This document shows, one piece after another, positions 1-12,433 of a DNA stretch of 64,000 nt. The position numbers and the translations under genes are program-made. The first letter of the stretch is position 1. Every line of letters begins with the position of its first letter. Origin of the DNA: Lineus longissimus (taxonomy: Eukaryota; Nemertea; Pilidiophora; Heteronemertea; Lineidae); assembly GCF_910592395.1 (NCBI RefSeq), contig NC_088318.1, forward strand, positions 3,472,001 to 3,536,000, written 5' to 3'. The notes beneath the pieces are model-generated. The model was not told the origin of the DNA and did no database searches. It saw only the letters and a list, made by a program, of their open reading frames with translations.

Positions 1-335
1 TGACCAATGTGGGACCAACTGACTCGTCTCTTAAAGAGGGTGTCATAATAACCATAGAATGCATAGGACCTGGGACACAGAGAACCCAAGACCCTTCCCT
101 GCTCATAAATTGAAAGAAACCACAGCCGTATACAGGAACTAGACATACCAGCATACTACTCTCCGGTACTTGCTACTTAGGTGCAAGGTGCAAGGGACCT
201 TTGCCATTGCCTTCTGTCACTGGCAGCCTCCATCAAGTCTTCACCAAGACCAGAATGCATGCTCATGATTTTGAAGGCATATATAGGAAGCTGGTCTTCC
301 ATCAGCTTGAATATCTCTCAAACATAATCTTTCAG

Positions 336-3300
336 TGCAATCGCAACGGAGATCGTAAAATGGCACAGCCCATCAACCGCTGCCGCAGCAAAGGAAATTG
401 GTTTCGACCACACCAAACCGTACACGCTTGTTGTGCTGAGGTCATTGCTCGAGACCTGGCCAAATGAAGCATCATATAAGACTGAGTCCTCGCGCAAAAC
501 ATTCCGAGAAGAGATTCCTTCACAGAGTGTCATGTTGGAAGAAGTGCAGCGTATCGAAGATATGTTGGCGGAATTTGATACCCCACTTGTTTTCTGTCAC
601 AATGACTTGAATATGTCAAACATGATTTACTTTGGAGATTCAGGTAGTTAAAGAATCAGTTATAATTGTCAACTCCACTCATGTAGTCCCTATCCTTTTT
701 TATCGTGATACATGACTATTGAAACACTTCATTGGTATTCTGGTATAAAGATCTTTCAAACATGGTTGATTGCTTGATCTTCCGATTCAACTTACTCAAA
801 GGTCTAACTTTGTTAAAAGGGTGACCCTCATTAAGCATAAGAGATGTTCACATGCCCTGCATGCAGTAATAGAAATATTAATAAGTAATGGCAAATTCAG
901 ATAAGTCTCATGACAGACTTATGTTTTTCAAATGACCCTCTTTGATTATAAATGTAATTGGACACATGCCCACCTTATGACAACATTGAAACTATGTACT
1001 TCCTGCCTTCAATACACATGAAATTTTGAACAATGATTTGGCAGTTTAGTGCACAACCTTTGTTTTTCAGGTAGAATGATATTTTTGGATTTTGAAAATG
1101 CAGGTTTCAACTATCCAGCCTTTGATATCATAAGCCACATAGTCTCGTCGCATACGGGTGAGTTGTTTTGTATATGACCACTCCTTCAGGGAACAATATT
1201 TTCCAGTGTTCGCATCCTGTGACATCCAACACAAAAATGACACAATAATGTTGGCACCCAAGTTGCAATATGGTCCATAGTTGTTACTTGAAACTAGAAA
1301 CAGATCCCTAGTTGAAACATACAACTAGAAACAGATCCATAGTTGAAACATACAACTAGAAACAGATCCCTAGTTGAAACATACAACTAGAAACAGATCC
1401 ATAGTTGAAACATACAACTAGAAACAGATCCATAGTTGAAACATACATCTAGAAACAGATCCATAGTTGAAACATACAACTAGAAACAGATCCATAGTTG
1501 AAACATACAACTAGAAACAGATCCATAGTTGAAACATACAACTAGAAACAGATCCATAGTTGAAACATACAACTAGAAACAGATCCATAGTTGAAACATA
1601 CAACTAGAAACAGATCCATAGTTGAAACATACAACTAGAAACAGATCCATAGTTGAAACATACAACTAGAAACAGATCCATAGTTGAAACATACAACTAG
1701 AAACAGATCCATAGCTGAAACATACAACTAGAAACAGATCCATAGTTGCAACTTTTAGAAACAGATAGCCCGCTGTCTCTTTCTGTTACCCAGTACATGA
1801 CTACCAGGTATCTGTGATATGGAGAGGCCTTTTGGATGCCAAGCACAAAACGCACTGAGGACACAGTGAGAAAACCAACTTTATCAAGTTCTCCCTCAAC
1901 TCCAAACTTGACACTTATGTTTTCCACAGCAAGCTTAGAACCATATTGAGGTCAAGTTGCTATTCATGAATGACCGAAAGTACTTTCAACAAATGATCGC
2001 CTACAAGCATAGAGCTTTTGAAATGGCTTGTCTGTTTTTCAGTTGAGGCATCTATCCACGAATAGGAATTATAAATTCGGTCTTACACAAATTTTCATCC
2101 TTATCATATAATTGTATAGGCACATGTGTGGACCCCACTCCAAGAATGCCAACAGACGACTACATTCTTAAATGGATACAAAAATATCTTGAGAAGCGAA
2201 AAGCTAGAGGAGACATCAGGGATTTCAAACAGAAGGATGTTAGAACAATTTTCATTCAGGCAAAGAAAACTGCTCCAGTAAGAAAGTTTTTAAGGAATTG
2301 ATACGGAGCTGTTGGTCCTTGGTTGTCTTATCAAGATTGCTCTGGTTGACCACAATTTACATGTACATCCAAAACCCTAGACTGATACCTCAGGTTTTCG
2401 TGTGCATTTTCAGTCTACTCCAGCGGGCCTGCTCAGCCAACTAAGGACCACCAATTCAGTGTTAATTCATATTCTGAAAGGGCTCAAATTGAACACCTGT
2501 CATCAAATTTAGACCTCGTGGTACCTCGCTCTGTGATCAAAACAAGGCTGAACATATTTCCCATCAGTCACTGATAACCTGTGAACAAGGCCTTTTAGAA
2601 TGTTATTCAAATATGGACTGAAACTATTTTGAGAAAACACTGAATTGATACCCCAAATATGATATCAAATGAAAATTCTCTATATTTTTCCCACAGGTGA
2701 CCCAGTTCTGTCTAGCTCTGTGCATCATCCACATTGCCACACTCTCAATCAAGGACGACAATGCACACATTGATTTTTTAGGGTAAGATATTTCATCAGG
2801 GCCAGTTAACCCTTTCACTGCCAGATCCGGAACGGCTACATTCATTCGCTGGCCAGCAATGTTGAATCGGGAAAAGAAAACTGGAAGGGCCGTTATCATC
2901 AGAGCGTTCCCTGGTAACGAAAATTATTCGAAGAAATCCACACAATCTCAGAACGATGAAAGGAAATCATAGATTTATACATACACAGTGTCTTTACTGA
3001 TAACAGTTTATTGATACATAACAGTTGATTGACACATGGCTCTTATTTGCACAGTGATAGAGCTGAGGCAGATTTGTCTCTCGCAATGCTGTAGCCTATA
3101 CAGGCCTCGATATCTGATGCCATTGAGCTTCCACTGGAGACATAAATGTTGCGTGATGTTGTATGGCCACGCCTGCATTATATTGCCATTAACATCATGA
3201 CGTTAATTCCCATTAACATGTGGCAATACCACGCACACTCTTCTCAAGGCATGGCAATACAATATCCCGCAATGTAACTACAACTAGCTATATATATATT

Positions 3301-3622
3301 GGCACTACAACTAGCTAGATATATATATCTTCAACCCACTGAACTCAATGCACTTGGTAATAAACAACACTCCTAATATGGACTCTGAATCAACAGCAAT
3401 GTCGGAACTAAATTTCTAAACTTTGCAACAGCAAGCGAATTGATAGGCAAACAAACAGTAACCAAGTTATACCTATTCACGCGCATGCAAAACTGACTAC
3501 AAAAGCTGAAAATCCGATTCAAAGTCCTCATAGGAGTATGATCTCATCTTTTCAGAATTGCTGCAGCGAGACTGAAATACTACTTCAATAATCGAGATGA
3601 AGCCTGGTCATTGCAGATTTAA
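336..3622 (+). CDS. Choline/ethanolamine kinase family protein, 3' part (five exons)
   Basis: Exons at 336-643, 1071-1157, 2120-2277, 2697-2782 and 3556-3622 join in consistent phases (1,1,0,2) with GT-AG introns and give the C-terminal 234 residues; the N-terminal ATP-binding part lies left of the window. The family transfers phosphate from ATP to ethanolamine or choline, the first step of the Kennedy pathway in the cytosol. Exon 1 ends with FCHNDLNMSNMIYF, the Brenner-type catalytic loop (HND plus downstream Asn). Exon 2 has IFLDFENAGFNYPAFDI, the choline-kinase-motif Asp-Phe-Glu. The end, HIDFLGIAAARLKYYF, resembles the IDF..L...RF..YF tail of ethanolamine kinases. Odd: the usual N-H-F after the DI motif is replaced by I-S-H-I-V, so substrate choice cannot be called and this may be a divergent paralogue. 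A possible poly(A) signal follows 73 bases after the stop. Confidence 0.85.
1290..1765. repeat. 31-bp minisatellite in kinase intron 2, about 15 copies
   Basis: The heptamer cagatcc recurs exactly every 31 bases from 1301 to 1735, giving about 15 near-identical units inside the intron between exons 2 and 3 of the kinase gene. Each unit contains an internal inverted repeat, TAGTTG and CAACTA separated by seven bases (CTAGTTG/CAACTAG in two units), so every repeat can form a small hairpin. Only single-base differences separate units, which suggests recent expansion. Confidence 0.95.
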
Positions 3623-3694
3623 TGGATGAGGCGATGACCAAAAAAATGACGATGACATCAATTCAACAATCCAGAAGTGTATTGCAATAATTTC

Positions 3695-3700
3695 AATAAA
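3695..3700 (+). promoter_or_regulatory. Candidate poly(A) signal AATAAA of the kinase gene
   Basis: AATAAA lies 73 bases after the kinase stop codon on the same strand, a normal distance for a short 3' UTR. Position and motif only. Confidence 0.45.
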
Positions 3701-5270
3701 AATGTTTGGTTCTACAAGAAACATGTACATCAAATGTACTTAGAATTATATATTTACAATCAAAAGTTTGGATCTACAACACACATACAACAAATGTATT
3801 TACAATTATGTATTTACAGTACTCGCGGGGGGGGGGGTCACTCCCAATGAGGAGGCATGCACATCCGTGGCCATGGAAATTTGTTAAAGTCCCTTACGTA
3901 TACGTCGGCAGTGAGCAGCTTCAATCAATCCACACCCCTTTCATTAGGGTGAGAAGTATTAATCTGCTCAGCCACAGTGTTGCAATAATTAATTTGCAAT
4001 TTGCAATTTGCAAGTCAGCATGGTGGTTTTTGTTTGAAAATTGTGACTTCCCAACTTTACCTCAGCTCCAATGTGGTGCTTTTAAGATTAATGCAGCTGA
4101 AGGTTGGTTTAGCAATTCCATGAGTTCAAACGAATGGGGGCTAAATATCTCCTGTGTGGGCATGCAGCTTTGATAGAAGTAACCACCCTTTGCTGGCTTT
4201 TTCCGGGACACGGATGTGCGTATCCCTTTCTATGGGAGTGAACCCCCCCCCCCCGAACAATTCTATACCTGGAAGCATGAAATGGTTGACCCAGCATGTT
4301 AAAATGAGCTAAATGCAATCAGACACCATACCGACTGTCCCCTCAGCTTAAAACAATTGTCTTGATGTTAACAAAGATAGCCACTATAAAGTGGCAAAAT
4401 GAACAGGAAAAAAGAGATCTAACAATGCACTGGTGGGTCTCTATATTAAAATCGAAACCACAAGGGTCCGAGTGGAGCTGGATAGAATATAGGCCCAATC
4501 TGAGGCACTGCGGCCAAAAGTTTGAAGCAGTATTCGAGCCCCACTCAATTGTTTCGATTTTAGTACTGAGACCCAGCAGTGTGGTGCTTATTCAAAAATT
4601 GAGATTGTTGTTGCCAGAACGAGGATTTGTGTATAATACTTGCATATGAATTCTTCTTGTTTTTTCAATAATATTTACAAAATTCAGCACCATCTGCTCA
4701 ATTGCGCTGTGGCATTGATTACAAAAAAGTCTATTTCTCTGCAGTAGGAGAACATGTTGTTTTTTTGTAATCTGCCAGTTTGAAATCTCACAGAAACACA
4801 CAATCAAAAACTTATAACTTCAAACTTACGTAATAACATAATGGGAATGCGCAATACTTGTAATCAAGCAATAAGATGAGATTAGTTAAAAATACACAAG
4901 ATTAAGATAAGATTCTAAATCAGTTTGGGAACTGATTCTCCAGCGTGTTTTTCACTTCCTTTGAATCCATGAATAGGTGAATGTTTTTAAATGACAAGAT
5001 CATTAAGTTTAACAATTTCATACTTCTAAAATGCATGTTTATACCCTCTTCATAAAATCTTAGGCGAGCAAAAATAAGGGAACTCTTAGGCTAGCAGAAA
5101 TAAGGGGGTTTCACGAAACAATAGTACAACATAATTTCACATAACTTTTTTGTCACTTCCAATTATAATAAACTCAGGATGTAGATGAGAGCTTTATCTT
5201 ACTCAATGGAACACCCAGTTAACAAACACAGTTTTATCCACATTCTCAGAAGCGGAACTCTTACAATTGT
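3701..5270. other. Intergenic stretch between kinase and IRF-a 3' ends
   Basis: No recognisable exon on either strand. It separates two convergent genes. It contains one inverted-repeat element (listed separately) and otherwise AT-rich unique sequence. The open frame at 3706-4173 is not protein-like and overlaps the G-tract and the repeat. Confidence 0.6.
3817..4262. mobile_element. Inverted-repeat element bounded by poly-G and poly-C
   Basis: The left end has a run of about 11 G followed by TCACTCCC and later CACATCCGTG. The right end has the reverse complement order, CACGGATGTGCG ... GGGAGTGAA followed by about 11 C. The arms are about 60 bp and imperfect, with roughly 300 bp between them. 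This is the layout of a non-autonomous foldback or MITE-like element; no target duplication was resolved. Confidence 0.5.
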
Positions 5271-8200
5271 TTAGGATTTATTCGATTCTACTTCGAAAGA
5301 CATTTTGTCATACTCAGAACTCAGGTCTTTAATGTCTTCATTTTCTTTCCGACCTCTGCCAGCTAGCTCGTCTTGAACCTTGATCCAGGCCAGATACTGA
5401 AACAGAAACCATTGCAATGTAAAAGAATCCACTGATGCAGAACACAGAACTAGGAGCAACTTGATAATTCACTGCAATTCCATCGTCCACCGCTTTGATT
5501 TGATTGACCAAATAAGAGACATTTGTCACTGGGGCAAAAAAGTGGGAGTGAATTCTCCTTCGCTGATCCAAGACTAAACTGGCAGGAGTCATCTTTCAAT
5601 ATCAGGGAAGTATTCATGTAATATCATAACTCTATATAAAACTCAAGTACTTCCCACCCCTGCTCAGGGCTACAACTCGAGCATTCTTGATAGGTTTCCA
5701 CTGATACACCCGAGTGGGAATATGACAAGTTAGACAAAGTGACCTGCCTAGAGACTCACACTGTCTGTGCGTTTGAACCAGGGACCTCAGGACCAGTCAG
5801 CAAAGGATCCCTGTTTTGCGAGGGGAAACCAAAATGATGCGAATAACGGAAAGAAACCTCACCTTGCTTAACTGATGCCAAGATTGGGCATTGATAAGCG
5901 TCGCAGATATCAGCGTCTTATCGATGGCCTTGGTTAGCGACCATTGCTCTCCAAAAGCGAAGAGCACACATACACTTGGCCGTGGTCCGCTCCCATTCCT
6001 AGACTGTAGTTCTGCAAAACTTTGCCTGAACTTCAAACTGTCAAATACTTTGATTTTTTGTTTTCGTGGCATAAGGATTGGCTCTGCGGCATTCATGGCC
6101 GGATCTGCATAATATATTCGACAGCTGAAATAACCAAGTAGACATGAGCAGTTTAAATGCGTTTGCCTTAATCTGTTGTAACAAATGAAGGATGCTACTC
6201 CAGTCCTTCACAAATAAATCATATTTGATATTGTAAGAAGTAGGCGTGGAGCTTGATCGTTGAAATATTTCTAACTGTGCCTCCTAGGTGGTATCTCCAA
6301 TCAATATCGTTATTTCAAGGCCATTTAAATATCTGTTAGGAGGAGAATTAAAAGCTTGAACATGTGACAGATTTAGACTCGGAGTTCATTCGCCTTGGAC
6401 ATGTACAATCTCACATTATCGGTCACAACCTTAAATTGCCTGTCTTTCGTCACAACCACCCCCAGAGGAGACGCCAAAAAAAATTTACGACAATAGACGT
6501 ACCGAGATAACCTGGTGGCATAGATATTGCAGTCATTGTCGCAATAGATATGGAGACCATTGTCCATACATGAGAGGAGTTTTTCAGTATTTTCCAAGCT
6601 CATGGCATCCAAATTTCCTTTGCCATAAAAATGTGGAGACGGAAAACCAATGTGATTGGTACCAACATACTGAAAGTGAATAAATTCCAGTTGATAGAAA
6701 AGACCAGATCAAGGTAAATGTACAACAATGTGATCTTATGGTTAACCAATGTGTGATGCAATGGCTGTCTTTAAGTTACTTCTGGAAACTAAGGCTCAAA
6801 ATGGACCTTTCTTGAAAGACATTCAGGGCCCCTGCGTTTTGAATGCACTTGTCAGTAAGACACTCCACAAAATGCAGAGAATATCGGTCAGAAATTGATG
6901 GAGAATAATTGAAACCAGCCATTTGGACTTCGCCTCGAGCAGCTGTGGCAGCCAGTGGCTCTTACAGTTTTACCTCAGGTGTACTGTACTGTAACCCCAG
7001 TTATATGGCACGGCTTAACCCGTCGGAGGAATTCCTTTATGGCCTAATGGTAGGCGCATTGTCTTCAGGCTAGAAGTTAAGCATCGTTGAGCATGGTCAT
7101 CAATTTGATTGGTGACCGGTGCATATAATATATCAGATAACTAGCCCACTTCCAAATTTCATTATTGAGAATAAACAAGCGTTCTTTACCTGCTCGGAGA
7201 GTTGGGGAATATTTGGCTGATTTGAATAATATATTCGACAACCTTTTTCGTTCTGGATGTAGTGTTTTCCGATCACTGCTTTCTTGTAGCGCAGCCATAA
7301 ACACGTGTCATGATCTGAAATGAAATGATACATTCCATATGAGCAGTACTGTAAAATCTCAAATCTCTGCATGTCTTTTTACGGTGAATCTCAAGTGCAA
7401 AACAAGAGTTAATAATGACATCAGTTATTCACCGAAGGTGTTGCTCTTTAATATGTTAAATGGACATGGATGTTCCAGTTCTTCAATCATGCTCAATATT
7501 CCACGAGGAATTTTAGCGGCAATACTTATTCAGATAGATCTAGACCAAAACAAGATGAGATGAGTTTGGGGAGTGCCCTTATTTAGTCTCGGAGTCCGAA
7601 TTGGGGCATTCCCAAACTGAGAAATACATTCTTAAAGGAAAAACTCTGCCTCACCCTTCGGTGGACTTTTAAAGCTCATGTACGAAACAGAGTCCGGCAT
7701 TTCACACACAGCGCCAGCATTATCTGAAACAAAGATTAACAGAGAGTCAATAATCATTATCACAACTGTGACTTCATACAGGGATACGTGTAACTATAAG
7801 TGTCCAAATTTCATTTACTATGTATGGCTTGAGTCACCTTGCACACCATAACAGTGAACAAACTGGGCAGTCTAAAATATATGAACACAGCGAGTTCAAA
7901 CCTAGTTCAAGAAATATCATGCAGTCTATTTTGTCTTACTTGACGCTGACAAGTAATTGTAAATCCACAGACTGAAAGTTGTTAGCGCTAGCGGAACTGC
8001 CCATGAGGAAATACAGTAGAAGCCTCTCTATTAAGGACGCCCTCGGGACTGACAACTGCTGTCCTTAAGGCTGCGTATCCATAGGCTGTTCCGTGCCCTG
8101 CACAACATTCCCTTTTTACCGCCTGGCGCGCCACACGGACAATGAACCTTCGTTGGTGTTATTGATCGTTCCCATAGGTTATGCCGTGTCACATTGCGGG

Positions 8201-11200
8201 CATATATGCACTGTGGATTGGGAATATAGGCCCATATTGGGATTGAACATGTCCATTCTTTTGCGAGTGAACAACACGGAAGCAATGTCTGAGGCGAAAT
8301 TAATTCAAGAGGTTCATCAACGGGAACTACTCTGGGACCCCGAAACTGATGATTATCATAACAAGCAACCTGTAATTTGTTGCTTAAAAGTCAAGTTTTA
8401 TATACATGTACATGTCAATTTGATGTTGCAAGTGAAAATACAGGTTACTTGTATTTTCATTTTCAATATTCATAAGAAATTGTCTTCTGAAATAATGACA
8501 GCGTGCGGATAAACGCGATTGATCGCTGTGAAATGAGGACTACAAAGGCCTTCATGACCAAAAAGGAATATCCAATGGAGACGCAGAGCATAGTGCCAGG
8601 TCACAAGGCTGTTACGCCATAACGCCACACTACACAAGGGCATACCCCATGGATACGCGGCCTAATAGAGAGGTGTCCTGATTAGAGACGTCAAATTGAA
8701 TGGAAACAACCAATTTGGGACCAAAACTAGTGTCCTTAATAGAGAGGTTGTCCTAGGACAGACCTATTTCTATTGAATTGCCAATTGAAACATCCATCAG
8801 AGCTTGTCCACACTCCGCAAACATTTCAGGTGACATCTGCAAAAGATCTTGGTTCAGGATGTTGTGTAGTCCGCCTGAAAAAGTTGCCTCCTGCTGTGCG
8901 ACTTCTGTTGCCATGGATGAGGGTGGAGTACCTGTGATAAGGATAAGGTCATTTCAAAAACATGGGTTAAACTCAACAATCGCAGTAAAGATGTGGTGTT
9001 TTGAGACATATACCTACACTGGAATGTTAGTCAGATATAAAGGGGTTGATTCTTTCAGCAGCTTTTTAGCCGTCGGATTACAGGCTCATCATGTGGCCAT
9101 GGGAACTGGCTTCTTACAATACTACTTGGAATAAAATGACACAAAAGACCGATAGTTGACCGACAGTTGAACCTCTCTATTAGGGTCGTCCTTGGGACTT
9201 AGAATTGCTGTCTTTAATAGAGATTGCTGTCCTGATTACAGAGGTAAAATTAAAACGAAATTACCAATTTGGGACCAAAATCACAGTGTCCTCAATAAAG
9301 AGGTTGTCCTGCTTACAGAGGTTCCAGCGTATATTGCTATTACTCACCTTGAATACCAGACAACACGGCAGGAATATTCCTTGGAAGTTTGTCGATCTCG
9401 CTCTGCGTGGCGAAGGCAACAGTATGAATTATATCCTGAAATATAACATGGACAACCTGAATTCCCTGTGATAGTCTGTGGCACGATCGCACCCCAGGAA
9501 AGACATTTTTCTTTCTTCCTGGGAAGATTTAACTGGTACTTGAAAGAAAGATTAATATTCCCCATGACTCTGTGTTTATTTTTATGGACCTCCTGTCCGT
9601 GTGACCCATTCAGCTATACACTCCAGATGCAGTGGAGACAGGCCTCGTCCTGTCGCCCGGTACAACTGAGGAAAGACTATCAGGATAACGAAATGGACTG
9701 AGTCCAATTTAGCTTGGCTGGAGATCTATTTTGAGCTTGTGACATTTTCTTGTCCTGGATGAGACACCACAACATAATCATACTCTGTTACTAAGCCATT
9801 GGGGCCAACCTCCACATAAGTGTTCAACCTGGCATCTCGGGGTCTTCGTCTCTGGGCAAAGCGACATGAAATAACAAAGGATGTGGATGATATACGCTGC
9901 ATTAAATGATCATGTGGAGCTAGGTCTTTTCAAAAACGTCACCACCTACTGTAGAATATGCTCCCATGGTGACTATAGCTGTTGATTGGTCTCCAGCCTG
10001 GCTGGAAATGGGGGAACCAAAGTCGATGTCTGAAATCTGGCCGACCACTGTGGAGGTGAAAGTAGGGAACATAGGTACAGACCTCCGATCTGGAAATGTT
10101 TGAGAATTAGAGTCAGTTTCTTTAGACAATCTATTGGCATTATTGGAAGAGCAATGCAAATAAAGGCACATCATGCTCCACATTGAGTCATACATATCAT
10201 AGTGCATGGGCATTGTTAATATTGTAGAATAAGTACCCTATCATCTCGTTTTCCACCAACTCTCACTGTTTCAGGTTATCACAAAGGTAGAGGCATTCTG
10301 CGGTATCAAAGTGTCAGTTACTCGAATTGCCATCCTTTAATTGAATACAACTCCTTTTACTGCATAAAAAATGTCCTGTTAGATGAATAACGATTGTATG
10401 TAGTTTGAACAGAAAGAACCCACCTATCTGCATCAAAACTGAAATAGAAACTGAGCCGTAATCAGCAGAAATACGACGACAGCAATTTCTTCCACATCCT
10501 ACCTCTCTTTGGCATAAGCTTGTACATCTTCCACTCAATTTTTGCCTGTCCAGAGGTTTTCTGAATTGGCACCTCCTCAATATCATTGCACCTTTTGACG
10601 GCGCATCTAAATCGTGCCTTCCATGTCGGGTAATCAGCCTCGGGCCAGATTCCATCAGAATTTGGCTTGTAGTGATCCTTGTGGATAGCCCATTCCTGTC
10701 AAAAGAAGTAAGTTTACACCTACCAATTGCACACAACGTCATATTCTTATCGTTATTTTGAACTACATGTACCTTCTGCCTTGCACTTAAAATAAGCCTT
10801 GCACAAAAAATAAGATGCAAACACGCATTTGACCAAAACCTGAACATCAAAAGCATCTTCATCAAGCTACAAATTATAAATTGCTATTAGATTTCTGCTA
10901 GAATGTTATATCAAATCAATCATCAATCAATAAGCAAATATGTATTGTGCCTAAATTATAAGAATTAATCTCAAACTCTTAGGTGCATTGAAGACTGTTT
11001 CAAAAGGTGTGTCTTAAAGTTGAGCAAACTTTCTGCAATTTAATGTCCACCATGGAATTTTCTATAAGCGGGCTGAAAAGGCCGATTTTTCATTGAAAAC
11101 ATTGGACATAAGAAGTGAGAAAGTGAAGCGGGAGGAGAAAGTTCAATGGGTGGGGTGGGGGTAAAATGCTAAGGTACTCCTCCTTTCTAATGGTGCAGAG

Positions 11201-11451
11201 AACACTGACAATTGGCACCAAGGACTGGCTTCTTTTCCTACTACTGTCTTGCCTTCATATGAGGAAATAATTCTCACCCTGTAAATCCATCCGTCCTCCT
11301 CATGCCAAATGGGATTATTTGCATGACGCCACACCATCTTGAATAGTCCGTTCTCCTTCTGAAACCATTCAATTCCCTGAGCGCGTCCAGAATCCAGCTG
11401 CACTTCCAGCCAGTCTCTCAGCAACAGCTTCCTCTCTTTATGATGCGACAT
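5271..11451 (-). CDS. IRF: Interferon regulatory factor (IRF-a), complete, ten exons, 503 aa
   Basis: Exons in coding order: 11451-11278, 10695-10503, 10089-9950, 9435-9348, 8931-8764, 7723-7655, 7314-7190, 6669-6503, 6124-5863, 5396-5271; phases agree at every junction. IRFs are nuclear transcription factors binding GAAA-type elements in immune genes. Residues 1-120 are the winged-helix DNA-binding domain with all five tryptophans (LRDWL, GIEWF, MVWRH, EWAIH, TWKARFRCA); the recognition helix keeps Arg and Cys. A 120-residue Ser/Thr/Gln-rich linker follows, then an IRF-association domain from exon 7 (HDTCLWLRYKK) to exon 9 (VCVLFAFGEQWSL), then a 41-residue charged tail. The start MSHHKER matches the starts of the two sister genes; a longer in-frame Met exists upstream. 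Introns carry several MITEs. It is head to head with IRF-b. The IAD is of the vertebrate IRF3-9 type, not the IRF1/2 type. Confidence 0.9.
8014..8756. mobile_element. Pogo/Tigger-like MITE in IRF-a intron 5, interrupted
   Basis: It starts CAGTAGAAGCCTCTCTATTA and resumes at 8666 with AGAGAGGTGTCCTGATTAGA, matching the dispersed family seen also at 9164, 40144, 41973, 44708, 47768, 48029 and 49425. The CAG terminus and TA-rich flank suggest a pogo/Tigger relative. A second element sits inside it (8069-8662). The right end abuts the exon 5 splice donor at 8763. Confidence 0.7.
8069..8662. mobile_element. PIF/Harbinger-like non-autonomous element nested in the MITE
   Basis: Termini GGCTGCGTATCCAT and ATGGATACGCGGCC are inverted repeats. 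A TAA trinucleotide is duplicated on both sides (8066-8068, 8663-8665), and removing the insert restores the expected family sequence GTCCTTAATAGAG. A 3-bp T-A-rich target duplication is typical of PIF/Harbinger. No transposase is present. Confidence 0.75.
9164..9330. mobile_element. Pogo/Tigger-like MITE in IRF-a intron 4
   Basis: It begins CAGTTGAACCTCTCTATTAG and ends near GAGGTTCCAGCGTA, with the family's internal ACCAATTTGGGACCAAAA block. It ends 18 bp from the exon 4 boundary at 9348. Confidence 0.75.
9613..9705. repeat. Dispersed foldback repeat, 'GGACGAGGCC' family
   Basis: It carries CACTCCAGATGCAGTGG, CAGGCCTCGTCCTGTCG and, at the far end, ACGAAATGGACTGAGTCC. The same blocks recur, in either orientation, at 14396, 19388, 34299, 34755, 35437 and 44546. 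The ends are roughly inverted (ACTCC...GCAGT / ACTGC...GGAGT), so this is a MITE-like family. Confidence 0.6.
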
Positions 11452-12351
11452 CTGTTCTGCGTTGTCGATTAATCTATGTTGGTATCTCAAGTGTACTTTA
11501 AGGATTATTTTTTAAATCTGAAATGTATATCATGACTTTCCAATGAGTTAGAGTTGAATGGTTAAGCAATGCGTCGGTATTCTGGTGAAAGGCTTCAGGA
11601 TAAGACTGGGGTTAAGTATGAAGTCGGATGATGACCTCTACAATTAGTTGATATCAGACTTAACCCAAACTAAAGGAAAGGTCGAGCAGGGTTCCATTCT
11701 CCCACTTGTCGACTGGACAACTACATATATATATAAGCGGCTAGTCCTAACGGACCATGCATTGGCCTTACACTAATAAATAGAATCAGAATGGAAGGTA
11801 GGGACTACTACTATGGGGTAAGCAGTTAATTGTAGGACAAGGTAAGGCCTGGGTTGGGTCTGGATGGATAGCAGTCGGCTACTAACCCTATAAGGCCCTA
11901 GTACATGACCGAGATGAGAATGACCTACTACTATATACTCTGGGGTAAGGAGGTTACTTTGGTTGGAACAGGCACCCAAAGCATATAAGGGCGTTGGCCT
12001 TAACACTACCAGTACCCATACACCTAATCTAACTATATAACCCTACATTTAATCCAACCTTGCCTACCATTTACTGCTGCCTGGCATGCATGAGGCTGCG
12101 CTGCACAGTAGAGTATGAGTAGTCGGTTACAACTCTCGAGTTGGGCCTACAATGCAAAAAGGGCTAAATCGTGTACAGCCTTACCAGAGCCAAAAGAATC
12201 TAATCATCAATGACTCGAAGGCTCAAATAAGCATGCTTAAACAATAATTTTTTGAGTGGAAATCACCACATCTGACATTCAGTTTCAGAGCAAGTCCAGA
12301 TCTCTTTCGCTCGATTCTCAGTTTCAGAACTACTTTCATTTCCTGGTTTCT

Positions 12352-12362
12352 GGGGAATTCCC
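12352..12362. promoter_or_regulatory. Perfect palindromic NF-kB consensus next to GAAA repeats
   Basis: GGGGAATTCCC satisfies the GGGRNWYYCC kB consensus in two overlapping registers. Just left, on the minus strand, lie GAAACC, GGAAATGAAAG and two copies of TGAAACTGA (about 12280-12350), which approximate IRF half-sites. It is about 900 bp upstream of the IRF-a start codon. This is sequence match only; transcription starts are unknown. Confidence 0.4.
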
Positions 12363-12433
12363 TTTAGCCTAGGTATTCAACCTCGTTCCCTGGCGTGTCA
12401 CCCTGAGATTCAAGGTTTTGACACTTACGTCAA

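Noticed and set aside
1290-1765. Regularly spaced repeats resembling a CRISPR array
   Set aside because: Units are contiguous with no variable spacers, and the setting is a eukaryotic intron.
3706-4173. 155-codon open frame on the plus strand
   Set aside because: It runs across a poly-G tract and an inverted repeat, has no family resemblance and no splice context.
8093-8512. 139-codon open frame inside the Harbinger-like element
   Set aside because: No transposase motif (no DDE arrangement, no helix-turn-helix); most likely chance in a non-autonomous element.
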